A stretch of 36,024 bases of DNA from Deltaproteobacteria bacterium (GTDB lineage: Bacteria; Desulfobacterota; GWC2-55-46; JAJCZF01). This document shows, in pieces, positions 1 through 7,289 of the stretch. Both the position numbers and the translations under genes were made by a program. The stretch is taken from positions 1 through 36,024 of the forward strand of contig JAJCZG010000028.1 in assembly GCA_029262475.1 (NCBI GenBank), read 5' to 3'. The notes below the pieces were generated by a model, which saw only the letters and a program-made list of their open reading frames with translations, did no database searches and had not been told where the DNA came from. Every line of letters begins with the position of its first letter. Position 1 is the first letter of the stretch.

Positions 1-149
1 TGCTGAATATCACCACTAGTAATGATTTAGGTGCCTTCAACAGCCCCTTTGCTACTGTGACCAGTTACCGTACACTAATCAATTATTAAACAAACTTTTC
101 CCATGACTAACCACCTAGCAATAAAGATTCCCGTAAAATGAGAATGATA

Positions 150-167
150 GCGCCTACTCGCAGGCGC
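150..167 (-). terminator. Small GC stem-loop at the end of the selenoprotein gene
   Basis: A perfect 6-bp inverted repeat (GCGCCT/AGGCGC) with a 6-nt loop overlaps the TAG stop codon (154-156) of the selenoprotein-B-like gene. Downstream on the minus strand the sequence is T-rich but not a clean U-tract, so terminator function is only a guess. I see no gene in bases 1-149. Confidence 0.3.
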
Positions 168-977
168 ATTTGAACTTACTCATATCCTCCGGTCTCCCCC
201 ACCTGTACGGAAGGTCTATTATCGCACCCGGATTCGTTATATCCTGAAGCGCGGTAAATGCATCCCTCAGGATACGCATCTGCTGTTGTATGTTATCCGG
301 TTCTCCAAACGGATGTCCCATGGGCCAGTTAAGATAGAGCGACCTTGTAGGCCTCGCGGCCTCGGTAAACTTCCTCATAATCGATATAGCGACCATAGGT
401 ATGCCGGCAGCCTCTACAACCCTCTGTATCAGTCCAACGGACCGATTGCAGATACCTCACCCGGGTGTAAATAAAGCAATTTCAGCACCATTTTCGATGA
501 GTTTTACGGCCGCGAGGGGGGCCGTCTCGTTGTAAAGGGTTTTTACGTATACGCAGTCTATGTGACCCATAAATGATATGTGAAGGGGGACAATGGAGCC
601 TGCCTCACCAGAAGCCACGGCATCCCTCAGCCTCTCTATATGGGAAAACGATATTTATATCCTTCTCCGTGTCCGTATGGTTGTAATAGTCGTGGGGTAT
701 CCGTAGACGCACTATCCGGTAGCTCCCTGAACGATGGGTCTCCTAACGGGTATTTCATATCAAAAGGGGGTTGGTCATTCAGGTGAAGCCCGGCGGTGGT
801 GACTATGGCGATACGGGACTTATCAATAGGCTTATCTATAGGCGTCCACTGGATATCATCGAGGTTAAGCTCCTTGGGTTCGTACCCGCCCTTGCCAGCT
901 ATCCTGTTAAGTAAAGAGGGAAGTCTGGTAAAAACCCTTGCCAGTATTCTATTTTTCAGTCTATTCGCGAGCTCGTG
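154..977 (-). pseudogene. Glycine/betaine/sarcosine/D-proline reductase selenoprotein B family protein, start lost, frameshifted
   Basis: Reading the minus strand through two frame changes gives about 270 residues of one recognisable protein. The segments include ITTAGLHL-type VTTAGLHLNDQPPFDM and GDPSFREL, then DYYNHTDTEKDINIVF, then HISFMGHIDC, then FTPG-(TGA)-GICNRSVGLIQRV, and finally LNWPMGHPFGEP and IIDLPYRW near the C-terminus. From family memory this is the GrdB/PrdB-like selenoprotein B group, which carries Sec in a U-x-x-C motif; here the TGA at 457-459 is followed by GIC. Each frame change equals one extra base and can be placed in a C run of the coding strand (plus-strand G runs about 694-697 and 642-644). 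The frame is open from 977 after a TGA at 978-980, and the IS end begins at 983, so the start codon and promoter are gone. The gene looks dead, unless the indels are sequencing errors and it is expressed from the IS side. Substrate cannot be told. Confidence 0.75.
426..459 (-). promoter_or_regulatory. Selenocysteine UGA codon with bacterial SECIS-like hairpin
   Basis: The in-frame TGA (457-459, minus strand) is followed at once by a two-part hairpin. The lower stem is GTATC (451-455) with GATAC (426-430). A 7-nt one-sided bulge follows, then an upper stem GGTCC/GGACT capped by the loop GTT. The loop starts 18 nt after the TGA, within the spacing usual for SelB-recognised bacterial SECIS elements, and it contains GU, as many of these loops do. 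Together with the U-G-I-C context in a family known to use Sec, this supports Sec insertion rather than a stop. Whether SelB of this organism would bind it is not shown by the sequence. Confidence 0.7.
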
Positions 978-982
978 TCAAT

Positions 983-996
983 AAGTGTGTAAATAG
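983..996 (+). repeat. IS terminal inverted repeat, left
   Basis: AAGTGTGTAAATAG is the exact reverse complement of bases 2303-2316. It marks the transposase-3' end of the IS256-type element, 4 bases before the transposase stop. Confidence 0.85.
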
Positions 997-999
997 GCA

Positions 1000-2241
1000 T
1001 CAGGCGGCAGTCCTTCCATCCTCTGTTGACACCCGTATTCCGTCCTTGTATTTTCTTCCCTCGTAGACCTCTTTCATCAGATTCGGAGCGTTTAATTTCC
1101 TGAAGCGCTTCTCCGCCACCATAAGGATCTTCCATATAAGAGCAGTGGCGTTTGCTACTTTCCTGAAGCGTCTTGCCGCACCGGTCCTGAGCCTTACGGC
1201 AGAGAAGGGTGACTCTACGATGTTTGAGGTTCTTATATGTCTCCAGTGTTCTTTGGGGAAGTCATAGAAGGCTATCATTCTATCCCAGTCCCGTTTAAGC
1301 GTCTCCACAGCCTTCGGGTAATCAACACCAAAACGTCTGGTAAAGCGGTCCCTAAGAACTTCACACTCGGATCTGTTCTCGGCATAAGGAAGCTTCGTAA
1401 GCTCCCCTCTAGCCTCTGCCTGTAACCTTTTGGGCATCCTGTCAAGAACGTTCATTATCTTATGATTCCAGCACCTCTGTTCAGAACTCTCCGGATATAT
1501 CTCCCCGAGGGATCCCCATATGCCCAAGTGACCATCGGCTACCACAAGACTGGGTGCCTCCATGCCTCTTTGATTCAGTGAACGGAGAAGAGACCCCCAG
1601 GAAGCCGTAGACTCCAGGTAACCGCTCTCTACGTCAATATCCTTTTACTTCCGTCGCTAAAAGACGCTATGACCACTAAAAGGGCAGCTTTATCCTTGCC
1701 TATCCCGGCCTTTACATATACACCGTCGGCCCACAGGTAAACAGGCTCAAGCCCGCCCAGATCCTCACAACTCCATGACTCGTACTCAGACTCCCACTTG
1801 CCCTTAAGATGCTGGATAGAAGCGGCTGAAAGCGGAGCACCATCGCCAAAAAGGCCTCTAAGTGCAAGCTCGAAGTCTCCGTTGGAGAGCCCATGTAAAT
1901 ACAGTTCAGGCAAGAGATTGCCAACCTCACGGCTGTGATGCTTGAAGAGCGGCAATATCCGGCTCTCAAACCTGTCTTCCAGGTTCCTCACACGAGGTCT
2001 CCTCAATACAATAGTCCCACTACTAAGAGACATCTTACGGGGCCTACCGTAGCCGTTACGATATCCCTTGACCACATCGACAGTGTCAAGCCTCTCGTGC
2101 CTTGCACGGCCAAGAAATAACTCAACTTCTTCTTCCAGTACCCCCTCGTACAAAAACCTGAACCTTCCCTCGAACCCACTGTTCAAGGTCATCAAAACAG
2201 GGAACGGATACTTCTGATAAAGACTTGGTACTCGCTTGCAT
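1000..2241 (-). pseudogene. IS256-family transposase, two frameshifts
   Basis: The three reading-frame pieces together make about 414 codons, a normal length for this family. The best start is ATG at 2239-2241, preceded by GGAG; it gives MQASTKSL...FDDLEQWVRGKVQVF. One extra G in a G5 run (plus-strand C5, 2141-2145) moves the frame into VLEEEVELFLGRARHE...YLWADGVYVKAG. A missing base near 1636 then ends that frame at a TAG (1629-1631). The third frame resumes with DVESGYLESTASW...LVVADGHLGIW and runs to the end with IRTSNIVESPFSAVRLRT. The conserved acidic residues of the DDE centre are expected in WADG, VVADGH and the NIVES segment, and all three are present. Repairing the two indels restores a complete enzyme, so the damage is recent or an artefact of sequencing. 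Confidence 0.85.
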
Positions 2242-2298
2242 GGCAGTAACTCCTTCTTTTTTCTGTAGATACTCTCTACTGAAAAGGTACTACCACCG

Positions 2299-2766
2299 TC
2301 AGCTATTTACACACTTTTTTATTGTACCTCGTTCTTGAATAGATGATGTTCTATGAGACACGTCAGTCACTAAATCCCACACCGCATCAGTGAGTTGGTT
2401 TTCTAGTCTATAGCCAAACTCATATTCCTCAAGAATATCGTTTAAGTCATCAAAACCTTCATTGTCCTTGTTTTCATGAGCGAACCCTGAAATAAAATCC
2501 ATAAACTTATAAAATTTTCCTTGGCAAAGACGATGAAGGAAGTGATCAAAATCACTAACCAACCAATCCCAACCCCAGTTAGTTGTTGGTTCACAAGGAA
2601 CTCTAGTGGCGATATCATAACAAACAACCTTTAGCTTGCTACTATCATCAGCATAACGGAGAATGAGACCCATGAGGGCAGAACAAAGTCCTGCTGGAAC
2701 TTTATGTAAATAAAATTCCGACTCATCATATGTCTCATAATCTGGATATGCCGTGCGAAAGTTCAT
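2299..2766 (-). pseudogene. Unknown AT-rich orphan ORF, C-terminus replaced by the IS end
   Basis: I do not recognise this protein. The most likely start is ATG at 2764-2766 (MNFRTAYPDYETYDESEF); a longer TTG start at 2799 is possible. It is a soluble, acidic protein of about 155 residues with a tryptophan-rich middle (NWGWDWLVSDFDHF) and a helical C-terminal part (GFDDLNDILEEYEFGYRLENQLTDA), and it has no signal peptide or membrane segment. The last residues IKKCVNS and the stop are encoded inside the right inverted repeat of the IS, so the natural C-terminus has been lost. The base composition is visibly richer in A+T than the chromosome to the right, which with its position beside a tRNA suggests acquired DNA. 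No ribosome-binding site is clear. Confidence 0.5.
2303..2316 (+). repeat. IS terminal inverted repeat, right
   Basis: CTATTTACACACTT is the exact reverse complement of 983-996. It also supplies the last codons of the ORF that runs in from the right flank. Confidence 0.85.
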
Positions 2767-2839
2767 GCGATTAGGATATATTAATTTGTAGAAAAACAAA
2801 AGCCCTTTTGACCATCAAGAACACTAAACAACTTTTTAT

Positions 2840-2862
2840 GGCGGTAACACAGGCGGTAACAC
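2840..2862 (+). repeat. Two tandem copies of an 11-bp unit next to the tRNA
   Basis: GGCGGTAACAC occurs at 2840-2850 and again at 2852-2862, separated by one A. The pair sits between the tRNA terminator and the orphan ORF. Short tandem units beside a tRNA 3' end can be integrase arm sites, but no integrase gene is in the window. Confidence 0.6.
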
Positions 2863-2900
2863 AAAGAAAAAGGGTTACGGAAATAATCCCGTAACCCTTT
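2861..2900 (-). terminator. Rho-independent terminator after tRNA-Ala
   Basis: On the minus strand a perfect 12-bp stem AAAGGGTTACGG/CCGTAACCCTTT (2889-2900 with 2869-2880) encloses an 8-nt loop and is followed by a T-rich stretch (TTTTCTTTGT). It starts 8 nt beyond the tRNA CCA end. Confidence 0.9.
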
Positions 2901-2908
2901 AATTTTAT

Positions 2909-2984
2909 TGGTGGAGGGTATCGGGATCGAACCGACGACCTGCTGATTGCGAACCAGCCGCTCTCCCAACTGAGCTAACCCCCC
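2909..2984 (-). tRNA. tRNA-Ala(CGC)
   Basis: The 76-nt cloverleaf can be folded by eye. The 7-bp acceptor stem is GGGGGGT/ACCCTCC with one G-U pair. The D arm is GCTC...GAGC, the anticodon stem is GCTGG/TCAGC around loop TTCGCAA (anticodon CGC, reads GCG), and the T arm is GTCGG-TTCGATC-CCGAT. Discriminator A is followed by an encoded CCA (2909-2911). It is a lone gene with its own promoter and terminator, and it marks the border between the accessory strip and the conserved chromosome. Confidence 0.93.
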
Positions 2985-3003
2985 ATAAGATTATGAATAT
3001 GTG

Positions 3004-3032
3004 ATTATACGCATTATTTAACGAGTAATCAA
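3004..3032 (-). promoter_or_regulatory. Sigma70-type promoter of tRNA-Ala
   Basis: On the minus strand TTGATT (3027-3032) and a consensus TATAAT (3004-3009) are separated by exactly 17 nt. The -10 box ends 19 nt before the first base of the tRNA, a normal distance for a tRNA promoter. Confidence 0.75.
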
Positions 3033-3286
3033 GTGCGGACTTGAGAATAATTTCATGAAAGGCGTCCCATCAGGACATTATCTACTGTCACATTATCTTC
3101 AGCCGGGAGAGCTTCTTACCTGTGGCGGAAACAATACATAACAAAAGGGTTTAGGGTGTCGGCGCACACGGCTTAAGCACCCTCCTTTACGGGAAGTAGC
3201 GGAGAGCTTAACAGGTAATCTTTTCTTATATAAGTAGGTTTAATAGATTTCTGTTCACGAAGCCAGCGAGGCGGCAAGGAAGATCG
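3033..3286. other. Intergenic stretch without visible gene
   Basis: Between the tRNA promoter and the receiver-domain gene, neither strand shows a convincing ORF, RNA gene or terminator. Confidence 0.5.
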
Positions 3287-3649
3287 CTATTTCTTCTCCA
3301 GGGTATTCCTTACAATCTCTTTCAGTTCATTCAGGTCCGAACTCTTCACAACATAGGCGTCGCAGGCCCAGGTGCCAAATTCGTGTTTGTAGTGGGGGTA
3401 TGCAGTGGAGAGGATAACCGGAAGCTCGCACCATTTTTCCTTTATCTGCCTGAGTGTGTCCACGCCGTCCATGCCGGAGAGTTTTATATCCAGAAGAACG
3501 ATATCCACGATAAGGCCGTCCGTGAGTTTGGAAACGGCCTCCTCGCCCGAGGATGCGACCTCGACCTGATAACCCTCCTCCTCGAACTCTTCCTTGTAGA
3601 GAAACCTGATGCCTTCTTCGTCGTCAACAACAAGTATCTTCTTATTCAT
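3287..3649 (-). CDS. Single-domain response regulator (CheY-like receiver)
   Basis: The 120-residue protein is a bare receiver domain with no output domain. The sequence shows the acidic pocket D9-D10 in LVVDDEEG, the phospho-acceptor D54 in VLLDIKLSGMDG, the switch Ser/Thr at 81-82 (ILSTAYPHYKHEF) and the conserved K102 (YVVKSSD). It should be phosphorylated by a histidine kinase, but none is encoded nearby, so the partner is unknown. Such stand-alone receivers act by protein contact or in phosphorelays rather than by binding DNA. It lies 162 bp downstream of galT with its own upstream gap, so it may be transcribed on its own; no strong promoter was recognised in the gap. Confidence 0.9.
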   Translation of the reverse strand: MNKKILVVDDEEGIRFLYKEEFEEEGYQVEVASSGEEAVSKLTDGLIVDIVLLDIKLSGMDGVDTLRQIKEKWCELPVILSTAYPHYKHEFGTWACDAYVVKSSDLNELKEIVRNTLEKK

Positions 3650-3811
3650 GACCCTCTCTTAGAACGTTAAGGCCCAGACGGCCGCCTTACGGCCAAGTGC
3701 TGTGGAAATTAATGAGAAAACCTTCAAGAAGAAGATTTCACTTTACAATAATAAGACAAAAATTTCATCAAAAAACATATACCTAACTGAGGTAAATTCG
3801 TATCCTCACCA

Positions 3812-4816
3812 CTAAATCTTCGCCTCGCGCAGATAGCGGGCAGCTTCCTCCGGGGATGTCGGGTTTATATAAAAACCGGAACCCCACTCAAAGCCTGCCG
3901 TCTTTACGAGCTTAGGCATGATCTCAAAGTGCCAGTGGTAATGGGGCATATTAGACGCGTTTAGAGGGGCGGTATGCAGTATATAATTATAGGGAGGACA
4001 GTTAAGAACCTTATCCATCCTTTTAAGTACATCCGAGAATATCCTTGACAGCCCCTCGAAGGACCTCTTCATGCAATCTTCAAAGTTGGAGTCGTGTTCC
4101 TTGGGGAGTATCCATACCTCGAAGGGAGATTTAGGGGCGTACGGCGCTATCGCTATAAAGTCGCGCTCCTCTCTCACCACCCTGTGCTCCTCCTGGATCT
4201 CCTGGCGGACGATGTCGCAGAAGATGCACCGTTCCTTATAGTTGTAATACTTAAGCGCACCCTCAATCTCCTCGGCTACCCTCTTGGGGATGACCGGCAT
4301 TGCAATGAGCTGCGAGTGCGTATGTTCCAGAGTGGCTCCTGCGCTCTCGCCGTGATTTTTGAAGATGAGGGCGTATTTTAGCCTTTTATCCTTCTTTAAA
4401 TCGGTAATCCTGTCCCTATAGGCCCACAGGAGATCCTCAAAGAGCTTTACCGCAATGGTAGCGAGCGTATCGGTATGCTCCGGGCTTTCGATAATAACCT
4501 CATGGGCGCCGATGCCGTTTATCTTATCGTAGACGCCGTGGCCTTCCCTGTCGAGCGAGCCCTCCACCTTGAGGGCCGGGTACTTATTAGGCACGATACG
4601 GATATGCCAGCCTTCGGTATCCGGCGCGTCGCCGTTATTTCTGTAGGCGAGTATCTCCGGCGGGGTCTTATCTTCGTTACCCGGGCAGAAAGGGCAAAAG
4701 CCTCCGCTCGGCGGGGCAGGCGGAGGAGCAGGCACGAAGTCGGTCGGACGCTTTCCGCGCTCTGTGGAGATAATTACCCATCTCCCTATGATAGGATCTT
4801 TTCTGAGTTCTGACAT
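3812..4816 (-). CDS. galT: Galactose-1-phosphate uridylyltransferase family protein
   Basis: The 334-residue HIT-superfamily nucleotidylyltransferase matches GalT through its whole length. It should exchange UMP between UDP-glucose and galactose-1-phosphate in the Leloir pathway. Visible motifs are an N-terminal CPFCPGNE zinc site (C41, C44), NHGESAGATLEHTHSQ around residues 154-169 with the presumed nucleophile H167, a second CIFC pair near 197-200, and the C-terminal PHYHWHFEIMPK. The catalytic triplet reads H-T-H rather than the textbook H-P-H. Some GalT relatives act on other nucleotide sugars (an ADP-glucose enzyme is known in plants), so substrate is not certain. No other gal genes are adjacent. 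A dksA-like gene lies 91 bp upstream in the same direction. Confidence 0.85.
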   Translation of the reverse strand: MSELRKDPIIGRWVIISTERGKRPTDFVPAPPPAPPSGGFCPFCPGNEDKTPPEILAYRNNGDAPDTEGWHIRIVPNKYPALKVEGSLDREGHGVYDKINGIGAHEVIIESPEHTDTLATIAVKLFEDLLWAYRDRITDLKKDKRLKYALIFKNHGESAGATLEHTHSQLIAMPVIPKRVAEEIEGALKYYNYKERCIFCDIVRQEIQEEHRVVREERDFIAIAPYAPKSPFEVWILPKEHDSNFEDCMKRSFEGLSRIFSDVLKRMDKVLNCPPYNYILHTAPLNASNMPHYHWHFEIMPKLVKTAGFEWGSGFYINPTSPEEAARYLREAKI

Positions 4817-4907
4817 TGTATCCGGTAAATTACGGGGTTTAGCGGTCTATGAAATCCAAAACCGCGCTGAATGTTAATGGGTGAGTACGACTGGAGGAGG
4901 AAGCGTT

Positions 4908-5276
4908 CTAGAGATTTTTGCGCTTCTTTTCGTCTTCCTCTTCTTCGGTCTTGCATTCAATACATGAAGTTGTAACTGGCCTTACCTTAAGCCTTTCCGC
5001 CGATATCTCCTCGCCGCAGAGATCGCAGATACCGAACTCGCCTCCTTCAAGCCTGCCGATTGCTTCCTCTACCTTCAGGATAAGTTTGCGTTCGCGGTCC
5101 TTAACCCTCAAGAGAAAATTCCTGTCGGTCTCAAGGCTCGCCCTGTCTGTAGGGTCCGGGAAGTTATCGTCCTTGGAGTTGGTCATTCCACTGACTGTTT
5201 TACCGGCCTCGCTAAGGAGTTCCTCGAGCTGCTTATTTAAAAGCGCCCTGTAATATTCCTGTTTTTCATTTTCCAT
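4908..5276 (-). CDS. DksA/TraR-family zinc-finger regulator
   Basis: I start this at ATG 5274-5276 (MENEKQEYYRALL), giving 122 residues; the upstream extension to 5357 has no family character. A long N-terminal helical hairpin carries FPDPTDRAS, an acidic tip like the one that reaches into the RNA polymerase secondary channel. It is followed by DRNFLLRVKDRERKLI and a C4 zinc finger (CDLC...CIEC), then a charged tail. DksA works with ppGpp to tune transcription initiation, especially at rRNA and amino-acid promoters. The short TraR/DksA-like members of delta-type bacteria have this size. It stands between galT and the LpoA-like gene in the same direction; no clear ribosome-binding site is seen. 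Confidence 0.85.
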   Translation of the reverse strand: MENEKQEYYRALLNKQLEELLSEAGKTVSGMTNSKDDNFPDPTDRASLETDRNFLLRVKDRERKLILKVEEAIGRLEGGEFGICDLCGEEISAERLKVRPVTTSCIECKTEEEEDEKKRKNL

Positions 5277-5432
5277 AACATCTATTAGTATACCCAATAA
5301 ACCGGTACTCTGTAAAGAGAATATACGTTTGTATTGGAACGGGGCGGGTAGGAGCAATTATAGTGGCCCCTAACCTCAGTGAGAAGAGGGACTCAAAGAT
5401 GGACGGTTCTTCTACATGGAGGTTATAATTAT

Positions 5433-7289
5433 TTATTCGCCCCAGAGACCGGGAAGCTCTTCGTTCTCCGCGCCATCCGAGCCGAGGGTGTCGTCAAGCG
5501 GTTCTTCTTTTGCAGAATCGCCCTCGTCATCCGTTACAGCCGGGAGGGTCTCTTCCGTGAAGCCGCCCTCCGGGCCATCAATCGGAGCGCCCGTATAATC
5601 TCCTGAGGTAAAACCATCGGGAGAGAGCCCTTCCATACCCTCTTCGAGAGGAGGCATGTAAGGCACAAACGGGCGCTGAATCTCTTTTATTCTACCCCCC
5701 TCGACGGTAAGGACGACGAGCTCTTTTACGGCCTCGCCATCGCCGTCGAAGCTGATAGGGCCCGTTACGCCTCTGTACTCCTCCATTTCGGAGAGAGAGT
5801 CGCGCACGTCCCTCCTGGTGAGCCATCCTCTCTGAAGCGCTCTTATGAGGATCATCGAGGCGTCGTAGCTCTCGGCCTCAAGCAGCCCCGGCTCGTAGCC
5901 GTAGAGTTCCCTGAATCTTGAGACGAACTCGGTCGTCTCCTCTTTACTGCTCCCCGCGAAGAAGCCGTCAACGAATATCGAACCCTCCACATACTCTCCG
6001 GCAAGTTTTATGAGCTCGGGAGAGTTCCAGACGCTCGACCCCAGAAGGGTAATCTCTTTTATATTATAAAAGGCGAGGTAAGGGGCGACTTGACCTATAA
6101 TATTATAGTTGTCCGGGATAAGGAGGGCGTCCACTTCTATCCCAGACGTATACTCCCTTATCCTCCGTCTTCCTTCCATCCTCTCGACGACCTCTATGGC
6201 AAAGAGGTCGGTAAGTTCATGGGCGAAATCTACCTGCCCTTCGTTGTAGCTCTTTATCCCGACCACTTCGCCACCGAGCTTTATTACCTCCTCTGTAAAG
6301 AATTTAGCAAACTCACGACCATACGAATTGTCGGGGTAAAGGATTGCAAAATTCCTCTGGCCGAGTATTTCGTATGAATAGGAGGCGAGTGTTCTGGCCT
6401 GGCTTGAAATCGTTATAAAATTTCTAAATACATATGGCCCGGTCGAAGGGAGGGCCTCCTTTTGAGAGAGCGTTATGACCGGCAGCCTTTCTCTCTCGGC
6501 CCTCTTTGCCACGCGCGGGGCCGTGGAACTAAGGAGCGGCCCTACAAGCCCCATCACCTTTGAGTTCCCGGCAAGCTTCATGACCGCCTCTTCCGCATTG
6601 GCCGGGGCAAGGCCCACATCTCGCGCATGAACCTCAACCGAAGCCCCGCCGGAACCGAAGACTTCGGCGGCAAGGAGGATACCTTTCAAAGCCCTCTCGC
6701 CGAATCTGGAGTAGCTGCCCTTTAAAGGCAGGAGCGCGCCGATGGCGTAGTCCCCGCCCTCGAAGTCTTCCGCCTTAGCCTCGGAGCCGCTCTGTATTAC
6801 AGACTCTATCTGCGTTAGAAGCCCCTTCGCCTTTACCTTGAGCGAAACGGTGGAGAGGGGATGCACCTCTATGGTCCTCAGGAGGTCGGCCGACTCGTTA
6901 AAGTCGCCGTGCCTGTAACGGGAAATACCCAGGCCGTAGAGGGCCTCAGGGGCAAAACGGCTTGCCGGGAAATCGATGATATGCCTGCGGTAATGCTTTG
7001 AAGCGTTCTCGAAATCATTTAGCTCTATATATATGGCCGCAAGCCTTATCAGGGCCTCATCTGTCGCCTCAGCGTTTGGGTGGTCCATTATGAAACCTTC
7101 AAGCCTTGAAATAAGCTCCTCAGACCCTGCCCAGACTCCGTCCTTCTTTGAACCATCTTCGAGAGAGTTCATTATCTCGAAGAAATCTTCGTCTGCCGAA
7201 GGATCGTACCCGAACCACCTTGCGTCAACCACCCGCGGCAAAAGGATCAAAAAAAGTACCGGTATCAAGAGAGTAAAGAGCCTCTTCAT
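5433..7289 (-). CDS. LpoA-like / branched-chain amino-acid binding-fold periplasmic protein with N-terminal TPRs
   Basis: The protein has 618 residues. Residues 1-23 form a Sec signal peptide (positively charged start, LLIPVLFLILL core, VVDA cleavage region) with no lipobox Cys. Residues about 30-165 are helical TPR/YfiO-like repeats (ALIRLAAIYIELNDFENASKHY; APEALYGLGISRYRHGDF). Residues about 180-535 are a type I periplasmic-binding fold (YAIGALLPLKGSYSRFGERALKG; VMGLVGPLLSSTAPRVAKRA; FAILYPDNSYGREFAKFF). The last 75 residues are acidic and low in complexity. This plan matches the penicillin-binding-protein activator LpoA group, but a solute-sensing role is equally possible. Its ATG overlaps the dnaJ stop (TGATG), so translation is coupled to dnaJ. 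No permease or ATPase gene is near, which argues against an ABC transporter subunit. Confidence 0.8.
   Translation of the reverse strand: MKRLFTLLIPVLFLILLPRVVDARWFGYDPSADEDFFEIMNSLEDGSKKDGVWAGSEELISRLEGFIMDHPNAEATDEALIRLAAIYIELNDFENASKHYRRHIIDFPASRFAPEALYGLGISRYRHGDFNESADLLRTIEVHPLSTVSLKVKAKGLLTQIESVIQSGSEAKAEDFEGGDYAIGALLPLKGSYSRFGERALKGILLAAEVFGSGGASVEVHARDVGLAPANAEEAVMKLAGNSKVMGLVGPLLSSTAPRVAKRAERERLPVITLSQKEALPSTGPYVFRNFITISSQARTLASYSYEILGQRNFAILYPDNSYGREFAKFFTEEVIKLGGEVVGIKSYNEGQVDFAHELTDLFAIEVVERMEGRRRIREYTSGIEVDALLIPDNYNIIGQVAPYLAFYNIKEITLLGSSVWNSPELIKLAGEYVEGSIFVDGFFAGSSKEETTEFVSRFRELYGYEPGLLEAESYDASMILIRALQRGWLTRRDVRDSLSEMEEYRGVTGPISFDGDGEAVKELVVLTVEGGRIKEIQRPFVPYMPPLEEGMEGLSPDGFTSGDYTGAPIDGPEGGFTEETLPAVTDDEGDSAKEEPLDDTLGSDGAENEELPGLWGE

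Larger units (their letters stand above)
983..2316 (-). mobile_element. IS256-family insertion sequence
   Basis: A unit of about 1.33 kb is bounded by perfect 14-bp inverted repeats (983-996 and 2303-2316) and carries one IS256-type (mutator-like) transposase reading from right to left. Size and organisation fit the IS256 family. The 8 bases outside each end are not identical (975-982 versus 2317-2324), so no target-site duplication is visible. The two flanks also belong to different genes: a selenoprotein at left and an unrelated ORF at right. A deletion or rearrangement next to the element after insertion is the simplest reading. The transposase has two frameshifts, so the copy is probably inactive. 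Confidence 0.85.

Noticed and set aside
976-981. TTGACA at the IS/selenoprotein junction as an outward hybrid promoter
   Set aside because: The matching -10 position (TGAAAA) is poor and would lie inside the coding region.
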